Below are positions 49,501 to 58,647 of a stretch of DNA of 64,000 bases, one piece after another. Within the stretch, counting starts at the first letter, position 1; each line of letters starts with the position of its first letter. Origin of the DNA: Eudorina sp. 2006-703-Eu-15 (Eukaryota > Chlorophyta > Chlorophyceae > Chlamydomonadales > Volvocaceae); assembly GCA_003117195.1 (NCBI GenBank), contig BDSI01000026.1, positions 372,001-436,000 on the forward strand, read 5' to 3'. Below the pieces are notes generated by a model that made no database searches, was not told the DNA's origin, and saw only the letters and a list, made by a program, of their open reading frames with translations. A program made the position numbers and the translations under genes.

Positions 49501-51197
49501 GAGCCGACTGTACCCGCGCCCACGACCCGTTCACCCCCGCAGGCCGGACCGGCTCCTTCATGTACATGGCCCCAGGTAGGCAGGTCTCCGGGCGAACGGA
49601 CCCATGTGCCTGCCGTCTGCGTCTGTTGTCTGTAGATCTTTACCGTTGTTTTCATGGAAACGTGGTGAGAAGTCAGAAGCTTATGCCATAGAGCGTTCGT
49701 GACCGGATTTTAGCAAGATTTTAACCTACGCACACAGGCAAGATTTATAAGAGAAACCGATATCGGGTACATGTCCCCACTGATGGACGTGGTCGTTACA
49801 TTACGTTACGGTGCAGAGGTGTTCCGTAACGAGCCGTACAACGAGAAATCCGACGTCTTCTCGTTCGGCGTGCTGGCCTACGAGGTGCTGGCCTCGGAGC
49901 TGCTGCTCATCAGCATCCTGAACACGGGCCGGGGCGCGAAGCTGGGGGTGTACGACCCGCAGGGGTACGCGGAGCAGGTGAGGAAGCCCGGGGCCCAACC
50001 TAACCACCAGCCCCACATTACACATCACACGTAAAGAACGAAAAATATATCTCTGGCAACTTGGGGATGTCCCGCAACTCCGGGGGATGGGGGCAACAAA
50101 CCATGGCTCATGGTGCGTGCCATGAACTTTACACGGGTGACGCATGGTTTGCATTCTCATCGGGGATGGCATGGGGATGGTGTGGGGATGGTGTGGTGTT
50201 GCTTTGTCGGTGACGTAAGTCGCGGGATGTAACATGTAAGTTGGGTGTCGTGAGTCGGGCATTCTAAATTCCGATCGAAATGGAGCGCCGGGATCGACCC
50301 CAACACCCTCCAACTCGACCTGACATGTAATGTAACCGTTACAAGGTGGACCCGTATCCCGACCGGGTGTTCCAACGGGCCCAGATAGCTCGTAGGCGCC
50401 TCGTCTCATCAACCCCTACCAAGGACTGCGCACCCATCCTCCATCACCCGCGGGGGGGTCACGCAGCCATACCGGCCACTACACCAGGTTACCAGCGCGC
50501 CAGGATTGCCTCTCCTGGAAACCGCGCCAGACCCGCCTAATCACACGGCGGTGAGGGGACGGGGATTCGAACCGCCGATCTCTGGACAGAATGCCAGTGT
50601 CTTTCCCATTAGACGACCCCCCCTGACATGTAAGGTATCAAGGCCATGTGCAGAGCCCTGGCGCTGGTTGCCCCGCCATGCCGCCTTCCACTCCGCCTTC
50701 CACTCCGCCTTCCACTCCGCCTTCCACTCCGCCTTCCACGCACTATGTACTCTGGCTTCCTCGTGTGCCTCTGCTGCTGCCCGCAGGTGTCGGCAGGTTT
50801 CCGCCCCGCCCGCATCCAGGCGCTCTCCGACGCCGCCTGGGCCCTCATCGAGTCCTGTTGGCACCCCGACCCCGTGCAGCGACCCACCATGGCGGCCGTG
50901 GAGGGGCAGCTGGCGGAGCTGGTCAGGGAGATGGAGCAGACCCGCACCAGTGGTGGTAGCCGTGTGAACAAGCAGCAGCAGCCGGCGGGGGCCAACCTTG
51001 TGCGGTCTCGGAGCGAATGCCAGGCGGCGGGGTCCGGACGGCTCACGTCTGAATCCTTCTGCATCGTTGGGCTCGGGGCGATGTCCACGGGCGGCCAGAA
51101 GCGGAACTCCAGCGTCGAGTCGGGGTCGTCGCCGAGGGCCGCCCCACGGGTCGCCGTGGGTGACAGTCCGAGCTGCGTCGTCTGCGCAATCTGTTGA
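43526..51197 (+). CDS. TKL-type protein kinase, long activation insert
   Basis: Thirteen phase-matched exons: 43526-43806, 44682-44778, 45062-45151, 45490-45555, 46054-46516, 46977-47115, 47421-47536, 47687-48003, 48320-48741, 49079-49224, 49543-49575, 49817-49977, 50787-51197; 913 aa. Gly-loop GRGGFA (27-32), Lys47, hinge MMLELCE, intact catalytic loop HRDIKADN (173-180), DLG at 210-212, then about 500 residues of low complexity (poly-Gly, Pro, Gln, His-Gln) before TGSFMYMAPE, DVFSFGVLAYE and CWHPDPVQRPTM. So it is predicted to be active, unlike its divergent paralogue. A Ser/Arg-rich tail ends CVVCAIC; the last four residues form a CaaX-like box with X = Cys. Exon sizes 97, 90, 66, 33 and 161 nt match the paralogue exactly. 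Two introns use GC donors. A TGTAA at about 51443 may be its poly(A) signal. Substrate unknown. Confidence 0.92.
43807..44681 (+). other. GC-AG intron 1 of the plus-strand kinase
   Basis: The exon ends GAACACAG and the intron starts GCGAGT; no GT nearby gives the required phase 2 junction to 44682. The paralogue has GTGATC at the homologous donor. GCGAGT is a less usual GC-donor context than GCAAGT. Confidence 0.8.
45263..45322 (+). repeat. 20-bp tandem repeat, three copies
   Basis: Unit TGACTTTGGGTATAGCGGTG, third copy with two substitutions, in the intron between exons 45062-45151 and 45490-45555 of the kinase. Confidence 0.95.
45741..46004 (+). repeat. (CTGAC)53 pentanucleotide array in intron
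   Basis: 264 bases of essentially perfect CTGAC repeat (52.8 units), inside the intron 45556-46053 that separates HRDIKA from DNILL of the kinase catalytic loop. The array ends 49 bases before the acceptor. Its minus strand is open in several frames and encodes a periodic SGQVR peptide, which is an artefact. Confidence 0.99.
48786..48893 (+). repeat. Short intronic tandem repeats
   Basis: Two adjacent arrays in the intron 48742-49078: GAGGTATCC units at about 48786-48818, and GACTGCAGATCTGCAG-type units at about 48843-48893, the latter rich in PstI-like CTGCAG palindromes. Confidence 0.85.
49225..49542 (+). other. GC-AG intron 10 of the plus-strand kinase
   Basis: The exon ends CTCACAG and the intron begins GCAAGT. 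Only the GC donor gives the phase 1 junction needed by the exon at 49543; the adjacent GT would be phase 2. The paralogue has a GT donor (GTGGGG) at the homologous position. Confidence 0.85.
49245..49338 (+). repeat. 24-bp minisatellite, ~3.6 copies
   Basis: Unit GGGTGACGCAAGGTGCGGTAAGCG, starting 20 bases inside the GC-AG intron 10. Each unit contains GGTAAGCG, a good match to a GT 5' splice site. Confidence 0.95.
50553..50623 (-). tRNA. tRNA-like sequence, probably degenerate
   Basis: On the minus strand 71 bases fold partly as a tRNA: 5' G-run pairs with a 3' pyrimidine run as acceptor stem, GTCT/AGAC gives a D-stem, and TTCGAAT gives a standard T-loop. The anticodon arm (CTGG/CCAG around CATTCTGT) and the T-stem are imperfect, so identity (TTC or TCT read) is uncertain. 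It lies antisense in kinase intron 12. Could be a tRNA pseudogene, a SINE head, or chance. Confidence 0.35.
50684..50738 (+). repeat. 12-bp tandem repeat in intron 12
   Basis: Unit CCTTCCACTCCG, about 4.6 copies, forming a pyrimidine-rich tract about 50 bases upstream of the acceptor at 50786. Confidence 0.95.
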
Positions 51198-52997
51198 CCG
51201 CGTGATGTCGTACAGATGCCGTACAGATGTGACTTCCACCCTCATGCAGTCTGGCTGCAGCTTGAAAGCGTGCAGCGGACACTGTTGCAGCTTGTTATCC
51301 ATAATTGAATGCATGAATGAACGTTACAGCGGACCCCGAAAAGGGATCAGCGGGATCATAACTATTAATGATCTTATCCTGCAGTGGACCCCGCGGGTCA
51401 TCGGTGACAGCCGTGACGTGTCCGCAGTCTGGCTGCAGCTTGGTTGTAAGCGTGCAGCGGGCAAGCTCTGTCACGCAGCTGCAGCGCGGGCTCGTCCAGT
51501 CGGCGCTGTACGACCGTCAATACCACGGCGGCCGGCCGAATGGCGGCCGTACTGGCAGCCTTATACATATGACGTCATTTTGTACAACTACCGTCCGAGC
51601 AGCGAGACACCGCGAGGTTTACCCGGGCTCTGAGTCTCCTGACAATTCAAACTTCCATATTTGCGGTACTGTTGGCGCAACAGCGTAAAGGGCCGCAGGG
51701 CCCCCCCTGGAGGTCGGGTCGCAACACTTGGGACACAATGGCATCAAGGGATTTGGGTGGGTTTCTTGGGGGTTCCTCGCTATGTATACTTTGCGTAAGA
51801 GCCAACAGTGCTCATAAAGGGATTGCGCTGCATTTGTCAAGTGCATTGTGGCTTGATGCAGCTGATGGGAAGATGTGAATGCCACTCGAACTTGGGGTAT
51901 GAGGGTTTGGGGCCGTCCATCGGTGGATCTGCGCCCATACGCTAGATGCTCTCCGCTGCATGGCATGACCCACAACGGGGCCCGTACATGCATGCATCGT
52001 TTGTTCTGGCAACTTGCAACTCCGGGCCACCAAACGCGTCGGCACTAATCCTCGGGTCTGTACATGCCACATCCGAGCAGCGCCAGCAACTCGGCCGGAT
52101 CGCGGGTCAGGATGCCCTTGCAGCCCAGTCGAAATATGCGCAAGCCCGTTCGAATTCCACAACCCTCGGACCAGCGAACTCGCGAAAAGTCACCGAATGC
52201 GTAGTTGGTTGTCCGGTTACCGCAACCCTTCCCCAAGGGGAGCACTGAGCTGTGCAGAAGCCCCGCGAGATTGCCGCTCGTGCAACCGCACCAGCAGAAA
52301 CGCCTACCGCATTCAACCAGCAGGGCGAGGATTGCTGGTATTGGAAGCACGGATCCGCGGACAGAATTGCCAACCGTGAGTGGCGTTCCCAACTGTCGAT
52401 CCGGGGCGTGCGCAGTAGGAATGGCACAAACCGTCTTGCAGGTGTCATGGCATCCACAGCCTCCAATTGGAGCAGCAGGGACCAAAACCCATCGAGCGGC
52501 ATGCTCTGGCTGGCGCACTGCCGTTTCCTTGTCTGCCACTCCGTCTCGCAACTCCGTCCACACGCCGTCTGATACATCACATAAGAGTACACCGCAACCA
52601 CTGCCGACGGAAAGGCCGCCCACGCCACGATGAATGCGCGACAATCTGCATGGGCTTTTCCTTTCCTCCACCGTACCCCGGCGGAGGCGACGGCACCCGT
52701 CACCTAGAGCGCAATCTCGTCTTGATGTCTTCTTTTCACAACCCCCAACATTGGGTTCGGGGCTCTCCTCACCCTCAACAGCCTTCACCTTCAACGCGCC
52801 GCTGAGTACGTCATCCAGGTCCTATCCCCGATCGCCCAGACCCTTCCAACATTTAGCAACAACTAGCGACCCATTGCGTCTCCCGGGCAGGTCCCGTCGT
52901 CGCCACCAACCTCACCACCGGCCACCCGAACATCACCACCCGGGATCGCTCCTGGGTTTGGTTTTCTCTTGATAACCACCCGGCCACCACGACGCAT
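51198..52997. other. Convergent non-coding region with repeats
   Basis: Contains the 3' UTRs of the plus-strand kinase and of MAEA. A segment with CAGTCTGGCTGCAGCTTG recurs at about 51246-51281 and 51427-51462. A 30-bp stretch at 51383-51412 recurs at 56565-56594. Open frames of up to 250 aa on both strands (52045-52794 and overlapping ones) have no recognisable domain and I do not annotate them as genes. Confidence 0.45.
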
Positions 52998-54507
52998 CTA
53001 AGCGATGAAGGCGCGCCGCAGCTCGTCGCGCCTGAACACCAGTCCTGTCGTTGGGCAGACGCCGACGCTGCCCGGAGGGCCGCCCGCCGCCTGTCCCTGG
53101 CTCCCCGCTGCGCCTCCGCCACCTCCACCTCCACCTCCTCCGCCTCCGCTTCCTCCGCCTCCGCCCGCCTGCAGCCCCTGCGTCGCCGCGTACTGCGCCA
53201 TGAGCCTATCCACGCCGCGCTGGCTGTACACCACGCCGTTGGGCAGCACCACGGGCGGGTTGGCGTCGCTCATGATGTCTTTGGTCACGGCGCACACCAA
53301 CTTCGAGTGCATGTGCTTCGAGTACGGCAGGTGCGCGGCCAGGCGCTGGAAGGCGGGCACGCGCAGCGGGTCCTCGCGGCTGCCGCCGGGCTCGCCGCTG
53401 GCGGGCGTCTTGATCGCGGACAGCCCCGCCTGCAGGTGCACGTTGAGCAGCGACTCGGGCGTGAGGGAGTGCAGTTTGAACAGGTCGCGCAGGAAGAGGT
53501 CCGCCAGCGCGCGCCACTGCGACGGGTCAAACAGCGCGCGGTAGACCGCGCAGCGCGAGTCGGGCGTGAAGACCAGCGCCGCCACGGCGCGCTGCAGCTC
53601 GCCCATGTACTGCGCCGCCCAGGGCGCCAGGTGGGCGCGCGCGTACGCGACGGCGGCGGCGCGCTCGCGCGCGCGCACCAGCTCGATGTAGCGCTGCACG
53701 TGCAGCTTGAACTCCAGCGCGCTCTTGGCCTTGGACAGCCGCGCGCGGTTCTCCGCACACCACGCCAGCGCCGGGCCCACATCGTGCCCCTCCAGCAGCG
53801 CGCCGAGGATGCGACGCGCGCCCTCGAAGATGTGGCCGTCGGTCAGGACGCCGATGTCCGAGGCGCGCGCCAGCTTCTCGGCGGTGTCGTGGTGACCGGC
53901 GCGCCGCAGGTGGTCGACCAGCATGATGTCCAGCCGCTGGCGCGTCCAGGGGATGAGCGCGCCCGGCTCGGCGCTGGGCCGGCAGGACGCCAGGTGCACC
54001 AGCCGCGCCTTGCAGCGCGCGCAGTCGTCGGCTTCGGAGCGGGAGACCTCCGCCAGCTTGCGCTTGACGCCCTGGAGCTGGGAGAGCAGCAGGCGCAGCC
54101 GTTCGAGGCAGGCGGCGCGCGCGGCGTCGGGGTCGGGGCCGGCGTCGGTTGCGGTTGCGGGTGCGACGGCAGCCGCGGCCGCGGCGTCGGGGACTGGGGT
54201 GGGACTGGCGTCGGGCAGGGAGCTGCTGGAGGCGGCGACTGGCGCGGGCGCGGGCGCGGGCGTGGTTTCGGAGGCGCCGGCGTCCAGCATCTCTGTGTCC
54301 TCGGACGCGGGAGTGGGGGCCGGGACAGAGGCGGCGCGGCTGGGGCCTGACGTGACGCTCAGCGGGCCCTTGAGCGCGGCCACGTGCTCGGAGGCGTCAT
54401 CGATGAGCGCCTTGCGGTCTTTGGCTGCGCGCTTGAGGCTTTCGAAGGGCACCCGCAGCAGCGGGGCCTCAAGGGTTTCGACGATGGACGCCAGCTTGGC
54501 CGGCCAG
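52998..54507 (-). CDS. MAEA: MAEA/GID9, RING subunit of GID/CTLH E3 ligase
   Basis: Subunit of the GID/CTLH ubiquitin ligase, pairing with the RMND5/GID2 RING protein. The visible coding exon is about 502 aa with the stop at 52998. It starts at a phase 2 acceptor (after GCGCAG) with an N-terminal helix containing APLLRVPFE, the family's signature; the Met must be in a short upstream exon I could not place. Then come a Pro/Ala-rich linker, a coiled-coil helix with CARCKAR, a LisH motif (LDIMLVDHLRRAGHHDTAEKLA), CTLH (EGHDVGPALAWC...), the CRA region, and the degenerate RING: LVCAVT, NPPVVLPNGVVYS, CPTTGLVF and the terminal hydrophobic FIA that contributes to catalysis in this family. A poly-Gly insertion of about 25 residues sits between the two RING halves. 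Single large exon in an intron-rich neighbourhood. Confidence 0.95.
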
Positions 54508-56264
54508 CTGCGCCCAGAGACGGATCAAGTGCCTGGGTTAAGTATAGGAATGTGTCGCTGAGATTGGTGAAGCTGGCGACCGCTGTTCGCAAAGCCTTGT
54601 GTGGGGTACCAAGAACACTGCCTTGGGCAGACCAACTACGTAAGGATCCGTAGCAAGCTCTCACACAAACGATGATATCGACGTAACCAGGAGGATCGGT
54701 GTCATGAAGTTTTCCAAGGGATTAGGTTTTTTCCCCTACGCTGCACCGTGCTTGTTCAACTGGATAACGAAGCACAATCACCCGTTGTCGTCCCGCTCCA
54801 GGAACATACCCGGGTTTGAGAAGCAAACCTGGGCTTATACTTTTTTGTCTGGGGCAGAGTAGTGGCCGTACAACGGCTTCAACGGCTTGCCGATTTTTTC
54901 GAGGAAGGCAAGGGTGGTCGCATTGAGTTATGAAAGTTACTTTTATGAAGTTTGAGTGTTATCTTAAATTACAGGAAGCGCGTTAGGGTGGTGGTTTCCA
55001 GGAGTCGGTTGTGAGGATGGCCCAATATGATTACGTTGAATTGTTGTGCTGAATGAAGAGGTGTGACTTATGAAAGTTGTTTTTGATGTTTGGTTGTTGT
55101 ATCAAATTACAGGAAGTGCATTAGGGTAGGTTTCCTGGAGTCGGTTATGAGGATGGCCCCGCGACTGCCAATATGATTACGATGTATTATTCTGCTGAGT
55201 GGAGAGGTGTGAGGCCGATGAAAAAGCAACAGAGTGGTTGTCAACATGCTGTTCCACCTTGCCTGTGTATTTGACTTGACGCGGGTATACCGTTGTTGTT
55301 GCAGTACACGTTTCGCTACCGTCCTTCTTCCGGTACACCGTTTCGCGCACTCAACTTCGCAGCACGGCGTCTGCCGTGTATACTAGGAAAGACGAGCGTC
55401 AATTTTAGATGCATGGTGCGCACGTGGTGGGGGGCCGGGGGCTGGCGCCCCACTTCCCCCCACACCCCCCTTCCCACCAAGGCTGTTATCGTGCGTATGC
55501 AGGGTTTGCCTTTATGCCTCGAGTTTATTCACGTGGGTTGATGTGCAGAATACATGTTTGCCTACAGATCAGCATGTTTACATTGTTCCGGCAAACGTTG
55601 TTTCACTGCGCACGATCGTGAATGGCGCTGTGTGTCCGTTTTTGTTGTAGCGGCATTAGTTACCGTTGTAAGGAAGCGCCCCGAACTGAAGGCCGTATCT
55701 GCTTGCCGCACCTGCGCCGCTGCGTTACACCGATTAGACCAAGATTGTTGATGGAATGCACACGAGCAACCTGCCATGGCGACATTCGCCCGGCACGACG
55801 GTCGCACGCCCAGCGGGCCCGACAGTTCGGCCGAGGGGCCCGCGGCGACCAGCTTGTAGTAGGTGTCGTACAATGGTCGGCCCTACTCCCTAAATACGGT
55901 GCGAAGCACTGTCCCATCATCTCGAGAAGCCTTTGCCAGCTCTCACCTACTACACAGCTGCGCACACAGCCCTCCACACCTCACCTCGCGCATAAGAGGG
56001 GGCAACGCTGTTGTCTCTTGAATTTGTACCCGTCAGGGCAACCGGTGCGGGAGCGAAACGGCAACCGGGGCAATCGCCAAGAGCCCCACCGCCGGCTTGG
56101 CCAGTTCAACCTATTTGGCAACCGGAAATGGCTGGCCGCACCAATACGCATCCCGGCGTAGGTCACGGGATCGCCTCAGCACTTAGGCCCAGCGCAATGG
56201 AAGGCTGGAACGCAGGCGCTAAGGCACCTAGGGAACGCCGGATGCGAAGGGTTCAGTAAGGACC
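54508..56264. other. Non-coding region upstream of MAEA
   Basis: Should contain the missing first exon and promoter of the minus-strand MAEA gene. It includes the diverged direct repeat at 54925-55215. AT-richer in 54700-55600. No other gene was recognised. Confidence 0.4.
54925..55215 (+). repeat. Diverged tandem duplication, ~140-bp unit
   Basis: Two copies share GAAAGTT...AAATTACAGGAAG...TTAGGGT...GAGTCGGTT.TGAGGATGGC...CCAATATGATTACG in order: about 54925-55058 and 55063-55215. The second has a short insertion (CGCGACTG). Confidence 0.85.
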
Positions 56265-58110
56265 GCCGGTGCGAACAGGGGCGGTCCGGAAAGACGCATG
56301 GCGGGCAACATGGGATGAACCGTGGTTGCAACACATTTCGAACTTCGGCAAACAAACCGGCGGCGGGTGGCGGCGGCGGGGCGGCGCGTGTCTGGATGGG
56401 CGCGAACCGGGAGGGCGACAACAGCAGCGGTGTGCAGGCTGCATGGACTCACTTGGCACATGGAGCATGGCGGGGATGCCGCCGGAGGCAGTGATAGACC
56501 AGTTCGAAGGGTGGACGGCACGCCTGGTAGATCGGTCGGGAACATACCCGCGCGCGATTGGCTCAGCGGACCCTGCGGGTCATCGGTGACAGCCAACGGT
56601 GACAGCCGAGGCTTCCTCACCATACACTGCCTAAACGAACTAACGCCACCATGGCGCTCCGGACAGGCTCCCCAAGTGCACCGGACATTGCCGAACATTC
56701 GCTCTCCCCGGGGGCGTGGTGCTGGAACGCACCGCTGTGCGTACGTGGGGGAACCCGCTGCTCCCGGAGGATCTGCCCGAGGGGGCGCGTCCTGGGCTAG
56801 CGCATGTATTCCCAAACCTGGTGGACTGCGGCGAGCTGCGAACGGTCGGGCAGCTGATTCGAGCGGGGGAGGCGCTCCGGATGGTGACCGACGGGTGGGT
56901 AGAGCAACACCACGGGTGGGCGACCTTTGTACATGACTGCCTTGGCCCTCGCGCGTGGGAGGACTGGCGGCACTGGGTCGAGCGAGACCGGCGCCTGGCG
57001 GAACTTCGGGCAAGGATACCAGCGGCCTGGGTGACAGCCGCCCAAGAAATACGGGCGGCTGGTGCCCAGCGGGGTTCACACGTGCCAACGGAAGAGGCGG
57101 TGTCGGCCATGCTGATCGATCGCCTGGGTTGGCGGTTGAAGAATGGGCTGAAGGTGGCCCCGGATGGGGGAGCATTCGGTTTGCTCGGGTGGGAACGGCG
57201 ATGCAACTGGCTGAGGTGGCGGAGTGACGTAGTGCAGATCACTTGCTATTGGCCAGCGAGGCGCTAGGTCTGGGGGCCCTCGACCCTCTCACTCAGGCGG
57301 CGGCGGCGGCCCGGGCGGGTCCAGGGGCTGCTTAGCCGCCTCTGGATGGCTTAATACCCGGTGGGAGAATGAGCGTAAAGTGGCCTGTTGGCGCATTACA
57401 ATCGACGGCATCCCGTTGTTGGGCAACTCCCATATGCGGCACGCGAGGGTGGCGCGTGTGGGTGCGGCGGGTATCCAGTGGAAGGTGGGAGGGGAGACAC
57501 ACCTCGCCAGCACCGTTTCTGGTCGTAGGGTCCAACTGTGTCGCCGGGGCAGGAGTTGGCACAGCAGGGGGAGCGGCGCGCGATCGCTGACTTCTGGGGG
57601 CGCTTTCATGGGTTTGCCCAGTTGGGCCTCCCGCGACGTGGGTGGACCTCGGTGGGGCCATGCCACCCTCTTTTGCGAGTATCGTGGAGAGTCCTGCGGT
57701 GTGCAGGGCCTGCTCCTGAGGGCTGAGGCGCGGGCACCCCGTCCTCTGTTTTCGCTACAGTTTCACCTACGTATTCGTGGCCCGAATCGGGGATCCGGCC
57801 TGCCATCCGCTGCTTTAGGGGGCCCCACTTCCAGATTGGTCACGGTATTCGTTGAGTGGGGTGTGCTCCACTACTGGCGGTCGCTGGGCACTGTCACGAG
57901 CCCGGCGTGGGTTTTCCAAGACCTCGAGAGGGTGCAACGCTGGGTGCTCCAGGGGTGGTGGTGGCTGGATAATGGGATGCCTGCGTGGGCGACCTTCTCC
58001 ATGCTTGGCTTTATCCAGTTCGTTCTGGGGATCCGCCCGCTGTTGTGCCCGGTAGTGTTGCCCCGCTGTGCGCCTCTGCTTGCTTTGGTGGCTGTCTGGG
58101 TGAAGTGAGT
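56265..58110 (+). mobile_element. Decayed retroelement-like coding relic (tentative)
   Basis: Discontinuous coding-like stretches in shifting frames: 56269-56589 (contains WRATWDEPWLQHISNFGK), 56716-57267 (contains VRTWGNPLLPEDLPEG and a following GELRTVGQLI) and 57380-58108 (no ATG). A W..NPLL segment followed by a 'vGqL' segment is a pattern seen downstream of the reverse transcriptase in non-LTR retrotransposons, which is my reason for the call. No catalytic reverse-transcriptase motif is visible. It could instead be fragments of an unknown host gene. Confidence 0.4.
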
Positions 58111-58647
58111 TTTTCATCCGCGGCGTTCAGGTGTGGAGGTGTCTTACCGCCTTGTTGGTGGGGCCTGCTGGGGCTTGCCCTGGTATACACCGTTGATCCC
58201 TTCTCCGCTGTAACGTTCCGCTGTAACGTTCAATCATTCATCAACACCAAAACCTTCATCACCGGAAACCTCATTGATGACTTACTCGACCGAGTCATCT
58301 GCGTGTTCTGAGTTGCTCGTATTACTCGTCATTACTACTGCATTTGCCCTTCAGGCCGCACTTTTACAAACCCGGGACCGCGCCAGCCCTTACTTGTGAT
58401 GGTATAGCTGAGCAACACATCCACCTCAAGAAAGAAATTCGGTTATGTCCGGTAGCAACTTGTACAACTAATCGGATTCTCCTGTTTAGACTGCTGTCAT
58501 AGAAGAAATTACAGCTGAACGGTCGTTGCTGCTATCATCTATGATTCATCCGCCAACCCGAACTAGAGCATGACTTGACCAGGTCGACTTTTGCGCGGCC
58601 TACGCCTCACTTGCGGAGGTTACGGCTGGCATTAAGTAGGCTAAAAA
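58111..58647. promoter_or_regulatory. Upstream region of SWC4
   Basis: AT-richer stretch before the SWC4 start. Presumed promoter and 5' UTR; no specific element can be supported. Confidence 0.35.

Noticed and set aside
52045..52794. 250-codon minus frame and overlapping 198-codon frame
   Set aside because: No domain signal, competing frames on both strands, and position in the convergent 3' region between two genes.
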